DNA from: Melieria omissa
Lineage: Eukaryota; Arthropoda; Insecta; Diptera; Ulidiidae
DNA length: 64,000 bases
NCBI GenBank assembly: GCA_963971225.1
Contig: OZ020269.1
Span: forward strand, 101,492,905 to 101,556,904
Direction of reading: 5' to 3'
Each line of letters starts with the position of its first letter. Positions within the stretch are counted from its first letter, which is position 1. Below are positions 13,236-24,639 of the stretch, in pieces. Made by a program: the position numbers and the translations under genes. The notes beneath the pieces are model-generated. The model was not told the origin of the DNA. It ran no database searches and was given only the letters and a program-made list of their open reading frames with translations.

Positions 13236-13905
13236 CCAACATAAACAGCTTCTATTTCTAGTTCTACTTCTATTACTGTTACTTCTACTTCTAGTTCTAC
13301 TTCTACTTCTTATTTTATTTTATTTTATTTTAATTTTAATTTTTATTTCTGCTTCTATTTTTACATTCAACTCTATTTCTATATTTTCATCTTCATTATT
13401 TCTCGCCCTCATCATCAACCTTATCCTTATCATCATCCTTATCCTCACTTTCATTCCTGACCTCATCCGCATACTCGTCCTCACCTTCATCCTCATTTTT
13501 ATCCTCATTTTTATCCTCATGTTTATCCTCATATCTATCCCCATCCTTATCCTCATCCGCGTCTTCATCCGCGTCTTCATCCTCATTCGCATTCAAAAAT
13601 TCCACTTCCACTTCATCTTCGTCCTTGATCTCATCCTCATCGTCGTCCTTATCCTCATCTTCATTCTCATCTCATCTCGTCATCATCCTTACATTCATCA
13701 TCTTCACATTCATCTCTATCTCCAACTTTATGTTTGTTTCCATCTTAATCTCCATCTTCGTCTTTATTGTCTTCATTTTCTTCTTTTTCTCCTTTGGCTT
13801 TTCTATTTTTATTTATTTCTTCTGTTTCGGTTTTATTTGTATTTCCTGCTCTTATTTAGTTTCCTTTTTTCCCCTTTTTTCTTCTTCTTTCACTTTTTTT
13901 TGTTT
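13236..13905. repeat. Pyrimidine-rich composite array (CTACTT, CATCCT, TTC)
   Basis: CTACTT/CTAGTT hexamers (13240-13312) lead into a short TTTTA run, then decayed CATCCT hexamers (about 13390-13690), then irregular T/C-rich sequence to about 13905. It looks like an older relative of the 9.8-11.4 kb array. Confidence 0.85.
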
Positions 13906-15190
13906 ATTCATTGATTGATGGTTTATGAGCGACGGCAGTCCTAAGCGTCCTTCAATGTAGTCAAGGACATCAAAGGACTTTATTACTGTCCGAATGTCTG
14001 AATAGATGGGAATTTTTAACGCTGAACAGGTCCTTATTAAGGAGCCAGTAAAGACATGGTTAGTCATGCAGCATAGCCATGACTTCCAGGATAGACGTGA
14101 GAATTGGGTAGCCAAATGACGATAACATAATAAAATTTACTTTTTTAAACTTAATGCATTTTGAAACCACAAATATAACCAAACATTTTCATTAAAAAAG
14201 TAAAGTTTTTATCAACAAAATTTATAAAAATGAATTGTTCAAAAGAGTAAAAACTAATTTCCCGATTAAAGTTTCAACACGGCCTTCTTTTCCGAAAGTA
14301 CAAAAGATAAACAGCGCCAAAAAACAAATAAAAATGTAGTTTTTCATGCGTGACGACTGTGTTGCACACAAATGCGCTGCAGTCATTCTACTATTCATAT
14401 GTCTGGTAAGTGTACCAACAACAACAATTGCAACAAAATCATGTTGAACAATTTCGCTGGTAACATTTTTCTGCAACAATCATGCCACATGCACACTGCC
14501 AACACAAAACTTGCATCTTCAGCTCGATGCATATGCGTAGCGGTTATGCCGCTTAATGCGCCTCAAACTATGCAACAACAATATGCAAACAAGTATATGT
14601 TTTTATTTATGCGGCACAAGACGCTTAAAGTTTGCCAAGAAAATGCAACAAAAAAAAAACAAACAAAACACAGCAAACAACACGAGTGAAGTTGTGTCAG
14701 AAACGCAAGAAAAGCTCAAGAAACAAAAAAAATCGCCAACAGCACAAAAATTCATAACTCACAAATTAAGTGCATAATTTTAGGCACCACACACGCATGC
14801 AGGCGCATTATGCAAATACGAGCATTGCATGCAAGCAGCTTAAACGAAGCGGAAATGCCTGCACGTGTGTGTGTGTGTGAATGTTTGTGTGTGTGCGAAC
14901 GACATGTGCAGCGCTGCGGCAGCTGATTGCATTTCTTTCGCTGCCTCTTAGCTTTTCTTTTCCTCTTTTTTCTTTTAAAAATTTCGCATACATATTCCAA
15001 GGAGTTTTTTGTTGTTTACTTCAGTTTTTTGTTTACGTACTTTAACGCTTAAGTTGCAAAAGGTTTACTTATGTTAGGCAAGTAACTGTTGTTGGCCCAC
15101 GACTATGTATGAAGGACTGCTTGGTGGCAGATTGATATCGGTCAAATTGGAATACAGTATTCTTAATATTACTTCTTTTCATTTTCATGC
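13906..15190. other. Unique non-coding DNA
   Basis: No gene supported. The 13915-14115 segment has higher GC than its surroundings and may be repeat debris, but I do not recognise it. A GT tract lies at about 14862-14895 and CAA-rich sequence at 14400-14690. Confidence 0.55.
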
Positions 15191-15196
15191 ATGTAG

Positions 15197-15612
15197 TTTT
15201 ATTTTATTTTATTTTATTTTATTTTATTTTATTTTATATTTTATTTTTATTTTATTTTATTTTATTTTATTTTATTTTATTTTATTTTATTTTATTTTAT
15301 TTTATTTTATTTTATTTTATTTTATTTTTTTGTTTTTTATTTTTTATTTTTTATTTTTTATTTTTTATTTTTTATTTTTTATTTTTTATTTTTTATTTTT
15401 TATTTTTATTTTATTTTATTTTATTTTATTTTATTTTGTTTTATTTTATTTTATTTTATTTTATTTTATTTTATTTTATTTTATTTTATTTTATTTTATT
15501 TTATTTTATTTTATTCTATTTTATTTTATTTTATTTTATTTTATTTTATTTTATTTTATTTTATTTTATTTTATTTTATTTTATTTTATTTTATTTTATT
15601 TTATTTTATTTT
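15197..15612. repeat. (ATTTT)n array with an internal heptamer block
   Basis: About 415 bp of the ATTTT pentamer are interrupted at about 15331-15405 by ten or so copies of a 7-bp variant (TTTTTTA), then return to the pentamer. The heptamer block suggests a slippage product that was itself amplified. Confidence 0.95.
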
Positions 15613-17625
15613 CATTTTTTTGTATTATCTCTTCACACGTTTCATTACTTTGTATCCAACTCTTTCCATTTCCTTTCACCATTTCAATGTTCTTCCCTTT
15701 AACTCGCTTTCATCTCTTCTATGTATGCTACTGGATTCCATTTTTCATTTCATTCCACACCCTTTTCATCCATCAACCACAAATTCCTCAGCCACATTGT
15801 AATCTCTCGTCCGGCGCCCTTCGCCTACGCATATGTCACATAAAATTCGCTTACAGTCCGCAGCTTAACACTGGCGCAAGCATGTCAGCACGCGAGCGCA
15901 AAAATTTTAAACCCAAAATGACAGAAAGAGCACAAAATTCAAATTTGAATTTGACGCTAAGCATGAAATTGGCGCCCAAAAAGCGCGCTCACACGCAAGC
16001 ACGGAATTTATACGCGAAATTTATGCAATTGCTGTGCACTTTTAGGCGCAGCAATGCTTTCGACTGCAACCGTTCCACCTTCTGTCCGCGCACAGCAGCC
16101 ATCACATCATAAATTTACTTGTAACTGTCACAAGCACACATTGACAGACACGTTCACACACACACACACACACACATGCAAATCGCGACTGCGGTTTTCG
16201 CTGCCAGACCGCCATGTGTCTGTGTATGTGTGTCTTTGTAGGCACATTGTCAATTTTGTGGTTGTGTGCTGCGCTGTGTGTGTGTGTATGTGTATGGGAC
16301 GTGAGTTGTGCGTGCGTTCGCTTTTTCTTGCTGACAGTTTTATTAGCTTTGCGGTTGACATTTTGCGCCTATGTGTATGTGTCAAATTTCGAAAATTGTG
16401 TAAATGTTGGCGGTCTAAGTGTGTGCGTGTGTGTGTGTGTGTAAACTTAATTACTTTTATTGCTTTGCTGCAATTATGTGGCAACGTTGCACACGCTAAA
16501 TACAATTTCCATAATAATGCTCGGTGCTCTTTTGTCGCTTCGGTCGCTTTTAGGCGCGCACCATTGGCAAAATTGCAGTTAATGGCTTTACAGCCAATGC
16601 GCCAAATTGCACCACAGCAATTAAATGCAACAATAACAAAAGCAACAACAACAACAACACGAGTGCACTTGCATATGACAGCAGCAACAACAACAACAAC
16701 AAACATCATAACAATTGGATTTTTTCGGCCCCGTCCTGACTACATGGCAAAACATAAAATTGAAATTACTTTAATACTTTGCACACGTGACATTTAATTA
16801 ACGCAACAACAAGTGTGAATGAATTTAAAACATTTTTTTCCTTGTTTATTCATAAAGTTTTCTGCTTTCAAACTTATTTTTATATGTTTTTATATCTGTT
16901 TTATTTGCATTATTTTTATTAAAACAATTAGTATATCTTTTAACACCAGAAAGATCACAACATTTCCATACCTAAAAAGACCACATATTATATGCGCTGA
17001 TACCTTGAAAAGTATACATCGGATTTGGTAGAATTCTAATTGTAGAACTTATTATAAAACCCATAAAAAAATTAAAGTCATCAAAGTAAAAGTTGATAGA
17101 AACACTTAAGAAAATTCAGATTATTTAAAAATTAAAAACCGTCAAACTGACCGCAATGGTCTTTCTAGTGTTAAGTTACTAGAGTTAAGTTTTGTTGTTT
17201 GTGTTTTTTTTAATATAAAAATGCATTTATTATAGCGTTAATCTCCGTCGTTGGAATTTTATCTAACGTACAGCGATTTGAAGTTTGAGGCCTTCAATCT
17301 AACCGATCACCGCAGAAATCTGTAAATATTTCTGCATTTTCTATGTGATTTTCCCATAGAAAATGTCCCATCTTTGGCCAATCAACTGCCTGCAGTCCCT
17401 GCTGCAATGAGACAGAAGAAACTGGGAGCATCTGGAGTTCAAAGATTACAGAAAGCATAAGTTTCGTCTAATTAAAACCGCTCTCCATGCCCACTCGTGG
17501 GTTGAAGTGACCCATTTGTTAATAGTGTCTTTGATTGTCGCAAATGGTATTGGCAGAAAAGGCTGAGGTCTAATAAATGCAGTCCATAGCTTATTCCAAC
17601 TTAAAAGTCCGAGAATTTTGCCTGC
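15613..17625. other. Unique non-coding DNA with CA/GT tracts
   Basis: A T/C-rich flank (15613-15780) is followed by sequence with CA (about 16157-16176) and GT (about 16276-16290 and 16420-16441) tracts and CAA repeats near 16640-16700. TTTTAGGCGC motifs occur at 16039-16049 and 16547-16558. The 247-codon open frame at 16054-16797 is built from these repeats and has no domain I recognise. Confidence 0.6.
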
Positions 17626-17629
17626 AATT

Positions 17630-17835
17630 TAAACGTGTCCCGGGACCTGAGACAGCTTCAGGCTATTAAAACTGACGACATAGATGAACCAAGATTTGCA
17701 ACACTCGACTACGGTATCCAAGGCCCTGGGGGCAGCTTGGCTGTGGCTTCAAACACAGATGGATCTACTTCTCCATTTGCTTTTCACAACAAAATTCATT
17801 GCCTCAAGTATTGCATGCATGAGAGCATAGAGCAA
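17630..17835 (-). pseudogene. RNase H fragment of a non-LTR retrotransposon
   Basis: On the minus strand I read A-I-L-E-A-M-N-F-V-V-K-S-K-W-R-S-R-S-I-C-V, a stop, then S-H-S-Q-A-A-P-R-A-L-D-T-V-V and, further on, L-S-Q-V-P-G-H. These are the successive RNase H blocks (helix with Glu, the DSQAA strand, the VPGH loop) of an I/LOA-like element. The third catalytic Asp reads as His and a stop precedes it, so it is inactive. It resembles the fragment at 7708. Confidence 0.6.
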
Positions 17836-18219
17836 AGAAGTGTCAATAGCCATCAGAGCTGGAATGTGGTTCTGTCTGAAGCCTTTCGTGAAAATTCAAA
17901 AGCCGTGTTTGCCTTCTTCATTCTCTTGGATTGGTTGGGGGCAACCACACCTACCTATCTGGTACCTATCTACCTATCAGGTAGGTGATTGCCCCAAGAG
18001 GAGACACTGTAGCCATGTAGGCCTCTTGTGGTACTACATGCGGTCAAGCAATAAAATAGTTAGTCTTTAAACTATTCGAAACCTTTCACGAACCTTAGTA
18101 GACAGCAAATGGTCTTATCCGCTTGATCCTCTAAACTATCGAAGAATAAATTGCCAAAATAGATCATCCCTCTTCTAGACAAAGCAGGACTGGAGCATAG
18201 TAGGTGAGATATCCTCCTT

Positions 18220-18780
18220 CTCGTCAATGGAGCTGCGACAAAAGTCGTTTAAAAACACTGATCGTGGTTCTGGTTTGGGCTCTCTTTATTGGGAGGGGTT
18301 CTTTGGTAATTGGAAGGTTTAAGATTAGCCAAATCGTGTCCTGTATAGAGCGCCTATGGGTGCAAAGCTTACAGGTTAAGCGCTGCTAACTGCTCAGTTG
18401 TACCATGCCTAGCAAGCTCATCTGCTCTACCGTTCCGTGGAATATCCTTTTATCCTGGGACTCAGCATAGGCAAATTTGGAGCTGCTTGGCAGTTTCGTT
18501 GAGAGATTTGCCGCAGCTGAGTCTTAGAAGTTATTGTGATTGCATACAGAGCCCTAAAAGCGGATTGGATGACCCATAGTATCAGGATACCAGGTATCTC
18601 ACCGATATCCCGTTTACCCTCAGCCAATCAAACCCTGCGCAGATTGCTCTGATCTCAGCTTGGAAGACGTTACAATAATCTGGTAGCCGAAACTGTAAGC
18701 TTAAGGTTTAATCCCTCGGAGAAGATACCACAATCCACCCTACCAAGCAGTTTCGATCCATACGTATATATGTGTTTGCA
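18220..18780 (-). pseudogene. LOA-type element RNase H relic
   Basis: The minus strand aligns with the RNase H portion of the large LOA-type element at 29.6-31.3 kb. S-A-F-R-A-L-Y-A-I-T-I-T-S-K-T-Q parallels its S-R-A-A-I-R-A-L-G-S-H-V-L-T-S-K-T. A following A-D-E-L-A-R-H-G-T-T (about 18395-18435) parallels R-A-D-E-L-A-R-Q-G-T-T. Frameshifts and stops scatter through it. It is an older copy of the same or a sister family. Confidence 0.6.
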
Positions 18781-18934
18781 TTCTATATTCTCAGAATGTG
18801 ACCATAATTGAGCCTCTGGCAGCAATTCATTTTACCGCTTGGCATAGACTTGATTGAAGAAGCATCGATGTTGTTGTCAGACGCTCACCATACCATTGAC
18901 TACTGTGATTCAATCTCTATGTCATCCGTATGGC

Positions 18935-19141
18935 GCTTTGTCTTCCGTGTGGCGCATTGGCATCTCATACCGAGGCTCTAGGTTCGATTCCGAGCTCAGG
19001 CTGGTAAAATGCTCATCTACTTCTACTACTTCTACTTCTTCTTCTACTTCTCTCCTCTCCTTCCCTATCCCCCATGGGTAAAGTACAATGGTCCAAACTG
19101 GAGTGAGTAGTATGGAAGGCCTTCCTGACCATTCTAACATC
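18935..19141 (+). mobile_element. tRNA-derived SINE family A relative with microsatellite tail
   Basis: A tRNA-like head ends in a B box (AGGTTCGATTCC, about 18980-18991), followed by AGGCTGGTAAAATGCTCATC and an expanded CTACTT stretch. The central segment differs from the full-length copy at 5809. The element runs directly into the TCACA array at 19142, so that array may have grown from the SINE tail. Confidence 0.65.
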
Positions 19142-19440
19142 ACATAAAATTACATCACATCACACCACATCACGTCACATCACATCACATCACATCAAAT
19201 CACATCGAATTACATCAAATCACATCACATCAAATCACATCAAATCACATCAAATCACATCGAATTACATCAAATCACATCACATCAAATCACATCAAAT
19301 CACATCAAATCGCATCAAATCACATCACATCACATCCCATCACATCACATCACATCACATGACATCACATCACATCACTTCACATTACATCATATCACAT
19401 CACATCACATCACATCACATCACATCACATCACATCACAA
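19142..19440. repeat. (TCACA)n array, block 1
   Basis: About 60 copies of a TCACA/TCAAA pentamer. Variant units (ATCAAATCAC) are themselves arranged in a longer repeat between 19190 and 19330. Confidence 0.95.
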
Positions 19441-19596
19441 CACCCAAAGAAGGTGTTCGATGCGGTAGTTGGGGGTCGACGGCGAAAAGGGAGACCGTAT
19501 CTCCGGTAGAAGGAGAGACATTTTGGGACAGTCGGTAACCCAGAAAAAGGGTTTTGTAGGCAAAAAGTAAATAATCTCCAGATGGCCTTTTGGGCA
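19441..19596. repeat. Unit of a dispersed GGAGACC...TCTCC repeat, copy 1
   Basis: This spacer between two TCACA blocks matches 19885-20035. It contains the small palindrome GGAGACCGTATCTCC. Shared blocks are GAAGGTGTTCG, the palindrome plus GGTAGAAGGA, GACAGTCGGTAA and CAGATGGCCTT. Shorter relatives lie at 27222-27305, 29452-29515 (minus) and 53785-53880. I do not recognise a named family. Confidence 0.7.
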
Positions 19597-19870
19597 TCAC
19601 ATCACACCACATCACACCACACCACACCACACCACATCACATCACATCACATCACATCACATCACATCACATCACATCACATCACATCACATCACATCAC
19701 ATCGCATCACATCACATCACACCACATCACATCACATCACATCACATCACATCACATCACATCACATCACATCACACCACATCACAACACATCACATCAC
19801 ATCACATCACATCACATTACATTACATTACATTACATTACATTACATTACTTCACATCACATCACATCAC
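19597..19870. repeat. (TCACA)n array, block 2
   Basis: About 55 pentamer units; the right end drifts to TTACA (about 19816-19850). Confidence 0.95.
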
Positions 19871-19884
19871 GTGAACAATGAAGC

Positions 19885-20035
19885 TCGGGCGAAGAAGGTG
19901 TTCGGCGAAGAGGGAGACCGTATCTCCGGTAGAAGGACCAAGGACAAGAGATATGTTATTTTGCGACAGTCGGTAATTCAGAAAATTTGGGTTTTTGTGC
20001 CCAATAAGTAAACAATGTCCAAATGGCCTTGAGGA
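19885..20035. repeat. Dispersed GGAGACC...TCTCC repeat, copy 2
   Basis: Second copy of the 19441-19596 unit, with insertions such as GACAAGAGATATG. Together the two pentamer blocks and two units form a macro-tandem duplication with a period of roughly 440 bp. Confidence 0.7.
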
Positions 20036-22040
20036 CTTTTTCTCAAATGAAAACATTAAGTCGGAGCAACTATTACAAACAAATTAGTTTTCTATTCTTC
20101 TCCTTAGCCTGCAAACTTAATACTGTACTCTCATTGTATAAAACAAATAAATACCATATATACAAAATTTGTTCATTCCCTTCTTTATTTTACATTCAAT
20201 TGAAATGTTGAGCAAAAATGTTTAGTTGAATTTTGTATTTGAATCAAAATTCAATATTTAATAACTTTCTAACAAAAATTTCACTCAAAATGGAGTAATT
20301 TGCCAACTGTGTGCTTACAAACTTCTTATCAGACCGCAAAATTGACAAATTTATCTTTCTTCATAATTTCGTCGCCTTCTCTTTCCACCTTCTTTTATTC
20401 AAGCTCTTCCTTAGTAGTAAAGTCGCAGCTATCTTTTGGCGCAAACTTTTCAGAAGTTTTGTGGCATGTCGGCAGCATTTGGCGGAAGATAGCATGATTC
20501 GGAAAATGTTTGCTTTCAAGGTTAGCAACTTTCGCGGACTTTAACTAATTGTGAATGTCTGAGTTGTGCGTGTAGAAGGATATGAAAAGTGCTGTTTGAA
20601 GCTGCACCTGGCGAATCAAAGACTCTTCGGGCTGGATTGTTGTTTCTTAAAAGAGAAACACCTTTCAGTTATTCAAAGACATTGAGCAATATGAGATAAT
20701 ATGAAGTTATTAGTAGATGATTATAGATAAGGTGAGATGCTGTTTTCTTAAAATTTAGTCCATTTTTGTTAATCTTTTTGTTAGATTTAATTTTGTAATA
20801 TTTATATTTTTATATTTATTATTTATTATTTTCATATTTTAATTTTTTGATTCTATTTATATTATTTTACATATTTTGTATTTTTTATATTTTTATTTTT
20901 ATATTTGTATTTCTATTTTTATATTTATGTTAATTATTTTCTATATATTTGTTACATATTCAGTTATTTATTTATTTTCATACAATTTTCCATAAACAAT
21001 TGTTTTAACTCATTATTTGCTCATCAGAAAAATTCTAACAAATATTTGCTGCCCGAGACTTAAATCACTACTTCTTTTTAAAGACCAGAAAATTCAAATA
21101 AAATATAAAAATATAAAACCGCTATAAATATGTAAAGGAATATGAATAGGTAAGTTATAAATTCATAATAAATTGTCTAAACTAATTGCGGCCATTGTTG
21201 TTGGCAGCAGATTGTATTATCAATGCAAGGATGCCCGCCTGCTGTGGCCGCATATTGCAAGCCAAAGTATAAAACTACGCACCACACACACAAAGACACA
21301 CACACCCGCTCACGCACACATTCACACGCACAGCATGCACTTCCGTCCGTCCGTGCAACTGAGGGTCCGCTACTCCCAACACAATTTCCGCGCAATTTGC
21401 CAACTCATTCACTCAATTCGCGCCCCGAGCGTCTCTCCAACCTACGGGCGGTCCTCATACTTGCGGTCGTTTAGCAACGCAGCAATCGAGAAACACAAAT
21501 TACGCATCGTTGTCACAACTCGGAGCAGCACACAAACCAAGTCACCACCCATGCAAGTTGATGCAAGTTGCACCGCTGCCGCTGACATTAATAAACCAAC
21601 GATTGGTGGTGTGGCCGGTGGTTGTTGCACACTGACCACCGCTCGGCTTTGCTCATTAATTTATTATTTCATTACCTTTTGTGCATATTTTGCTTGCATT
21701 ATTTGCGCACTTAAGTGATGTAAAGTCAAGTTGGTAGATCGAATGGTTGTTGTCAATTTCTTCGAGCAGGAAATCATGCCAACTAAGACACACTTTGATG
21801 GCATTTTTGGATTCACTGATTTATAAAAGCTGTTTACATTGAAGAATATACTTTTAGGCGTTTATGCACATAAGATAAATCAATAGGCTGATTAACATTG
21901 AGTGTCCAGCGATCACAGCTGACGTTCCCTTCAAGAGTTGAAATTATTTTCTTATGAAATTTGGGTATGAACATTCCAAATCACAACTTTAGAAACAAAA
22001 GCTTAAAGTATGATTTTGAAAAGTTTTTCTCTATCAAACC
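20036..22040. other. Unique non-coding DNA
   Basis: No gene supported. An AT-only low-complexity zone lies at about 20755-20960. A more GC-balanced region with CA tracts (about 21280-21340) spans 21180-21720. TACTTTTAGGCG at 21849-21860 belongs to the dispersed 14-mer motif. Confidence 0.6.
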
Positions 22041-22044
22041 TAAA

Positions 22045-22190
22045 CTTCTGGACAAAATTTACCTTTTTGGTAAATTCCCTAAAAACGTGCAAAAAATATA
22101 TCTCTTAAAAGCTTTGCTTCTGGACAAAATTTACCTTTTCGGTGAATTCCCTAAAAATATGCAAAGAAATGTATCTCTTAAAAATTGTAT
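22045..22190. repeat. 72-bp tandem duplication
   Basis: Two copies of a 72-bp unit start at 22045 and 22117 (CTTCTGGACAAAATTTACCT...CCCTAAAAAYRTGC...TATCTCTTAAAA). Each contains a variant of the GCCTAAAAGTATGC motif, so it may be an outlying part of the array at 22990-24500. Confidence 0.85.
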
Positions 22191-22990
22191 AAACTTATGT
22201 TTAAATAACCAACAACAGAAAAACGATAATGCAGCTCGCTCTGCACAAATAAGGGTCTCCTGGCAAGGCAACACGACAACACTGAACAGGAATTTTTCGT
22301 CAAAAGCAGCATTGCATACTTTACGGGGCAATGATAATATTGCGGGAATAATTGTAGCGACGTCTCAAAGCGATGCTGGAATATTCACTAAATGGCAGTG
22401 TAACTGACTTATGAATTAGTGATGAGAAGTAAGTGACAAGTGCGTGTAGTATGTTTTATTTGGGCACAATCCAGTGATACGAGCTACGCCATCATTAGCG
22501 AGAAAGATTTAAATTTCATAACAATATTTTACTTCGAATTCTTCTTTTTTTTATTTCAGCTTCATGTCTCTTATGTACGTGGAACAAAGGTATTGGGGAA
22601 TAATTTGGCAGCAGCTGTTGTTGCCAAAAGTAATGTCTACCTCCCAAATGAGCAGCAACGTTTTAATGTCCGTGCAGATGATCAAAAAGGATCCAGATGA
22701 CAACCTCAGAAGAAATACCAAGGTGAAGTGAAAAGGTTGAGCTACCTGTGCAGCCTCTAAAATAATCCTCGGAGAATTCAATGAAACTCTTACGAGATTT
22801 GTTCTGTTGCTCTTTCGGAACGACTGCAAAGCCTACGAAAGCGTACTAACGGAATATTCCTTAATAGCAACTTGAACACAAAGAATTCAGATCAACGAGT
22901 CGGGTAAATGAAGGAAATGCAAGAACATAGCTGTCAGGGACAATTGTTCCAATCGCTTCGAATCTAAATGATCAGTATCTTTCGAAATGT
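22190..22990. other. Mostly non-coding; one possible exon
   Basis: At 22559-22724 a good-looking acceptor (pyrimidine tract then TTTCAG) precedes about 160 bp open in two plus-strand frames, ending near AAG|GTGAAG. Neither frame shows a family I recognise, so it is not called as a gene. Nothing else is identifiable. Confidence 0.3.
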
Positions 22991-24500
22991 AATTTAATTT
23001 ATTTTCAACTCTTCTTCCATTCTTAAATATAAACTAAGAACGCATAAAAATATGCAAAGAAATGAGTTATTTATTCAACAAAATAATATTCGCAAAAAAA
23101 TGGTAAAGCTATTTTAATTTGAGCGTTTCTTACTCTTTAAATCATGCGTCTATAAGGCGATTTGAGTTCAGAACGCCTATAACCATGCTGTGGATATTTC
23201 TAGGTACCTCAAAAGTAAATGTTTAAAGTATAATATTGATATTCTTTTCTGATATTTGTGAAGTTTTAGCTCTTTGTCATTTTCAAGTCTTTATTGATAA
23301 AATTCGACTGCCAACCGCCACAAAGTATGCTTTGAAAACTTACAGGCCACTTCAAAGTAAAGTAAATGACAGTTATTTTTAAAATAATATACTAACAACA
23401 TTGAAAATTTAAATTTCAATGTCTCAAATGTCGTTCAATGCCAAAAAGTATGCTAACAAAATTCTAATTTATTGTTGAAACAAATGGTTAAAGTAAAATA
23501 AAAATCGTTAATAGTTAATTTTTTTTTAATTATTCATAAAAATTAGAAATAAATTAAATCTTGCTTCAATCATAACATTTGACTTCAGAAAGCCAAAAAG
23601 CATGCTAGGAAAAAGTCCTGTTACTTCAAAGCGAATGCTTAAAGTTATTATTGACAAAATTTTTGTTTTTAAAATTTGAGTGCTCTATTTCATTTTTAAC
23701 TTTTGAAATAATAGAAAATTTTTTTTATAACAATGCCAAAAAGTATGCTAAGAAAAATTGCATTTATAGAAAAAGAGTAAAATTTTGTAAAATTTAAATT
23801 TACAGTTTTTAAAATGTAGACTTTGTAAATTTTACAAAATTTTTTAGGTGAAGGTTTATACATTTTTAAAATCTAAAATAATTTTCTAGGAATTTAACTT
23901 TAAAACGCCTAAAAATATGCAATGCAAAATGCAAGTTACTTTGCAAATAAATGCTGAAAGTGTACAATTACTTGTCTATGTTGTGAATAGGAATTTATGT
24001 TCTTTGTTTCTTTTTCAACTCCAAATTCCAAATTATGCGCCGAAAAGTATGCAATTTATTGCTTATTTTTATTTAAAATTATTTTATTTAAAATTATTTT
24101 GCTGAACAATGTTGCATACACATTTCAAACGGATGGAATTTGTGGTCCAACAACGGTTTCATTCAACAAGAGGTCCAAGTGTGTCTTACAAAGAGGCAGC
24201 TAGAACTTACTAGCTTAGAATTTGAGTAATAATTTGACCTTCAGACGCCTAAAACAATGCTACGGAAATTAGATGCGTTTATAGAAAATGGTTAAGATGT
24301 ATGTTTCATAATATTTTTTTGATTTAAATTTTGTGCTCTGTCATTTAAGTTGCAACTCTTTTCTCTTTGTAAATCAAAACTAAAAATGTCAAAAAGTATG
24401 CAAAATAAATTCTGAGGTAAAGTTGTGTTGCTCACTAATACTTGTAAAACATCAATTTATAGGTTTATCTTACAAATAATAACCTTAAAACGTAGCTGGA
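22990..24500 (+). repeat. Decayed tandem family, ~145-bp period, GCCTAAAAGTATGC core
   Basis: A 14-bp core (consensus GCCWAAAAGTATGC) recurs in the same orientation at 23042, 23175, 23317, 23440, 23592, 23735, 23907, 24039, 24247 and 24388; spacings are 133, 142, 123, 152, 143, 172, 132, 208 and 141 bp. Between cores several units share ACTTCAAAGTAAATGNTTAA and CTCTTTGTCATTTTCAACT. This is best read as an old tandem array whose spacers have decayed while the core survived. Single copies or reverse copies of the core are found throughout the window. Confidence 0.65.
24108..24215 (+). mobile_element. SINE-A 3' end relic
   Basis: AATGTTGCATACACATTTC through CAAGTGTGTCTTACAAAGAG and GGCAGCTAGAACTTAC matches the last 110 bp of the SINE at 5809-6218. 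The head is missing. It interrupts the tandem array and explains the longest core spacing (208 bp). Confidence 0.65.
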
Positions 24501-24506
24501 GTCTTC

Positions 24507-24635
24507 AGCTTTCATAAATGGGGCCAATCCTAGCTACTAGTTTCCACCTACCTTCCCTTCTGGACGTATTCCTACCTTTCTTCCCACCTAGGACCTCACG
24601 ACAGTAAAACTTGCTAATTATTAAAACTCTTTCTA
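24507..24635 (+). repeat. Unnamed dispersed repeat, copy 2
   Basis: Homologous to 5511-5645; best block CCCACCTAGGACCTCACGAC followed by AGTAAAACTTGCTAATTATT. Function and family unknown. Confidence 0.55.
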
Positions 24636-24639
24636 AGTC

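Noticed and set aside
13852..14115. 87-codon minus-strand frame as a transposon protein
   Set aside because: No catalytic or zinc-knuckle motif could be matched; the GC shift alone is not enough.
15105..16112. 335-codon plus-strand frame
   Set aside because: Mostly ATTTT-array translation (Phe-Ile-Leu-Tyr) continuing into unrelated sequence.
19142..19870. CRISPR-like array
   Set aside because: Pentamer microsatellite with no spacer structure, in a eukaryotic sequence.
22559..22724. Possible internal exon with acceptor TTTCAG and donor AAG|GTGAAG
   Set aside because: Open in two frames, neither recognisable, and no second exon found. Transcript data would be needed to revive it.
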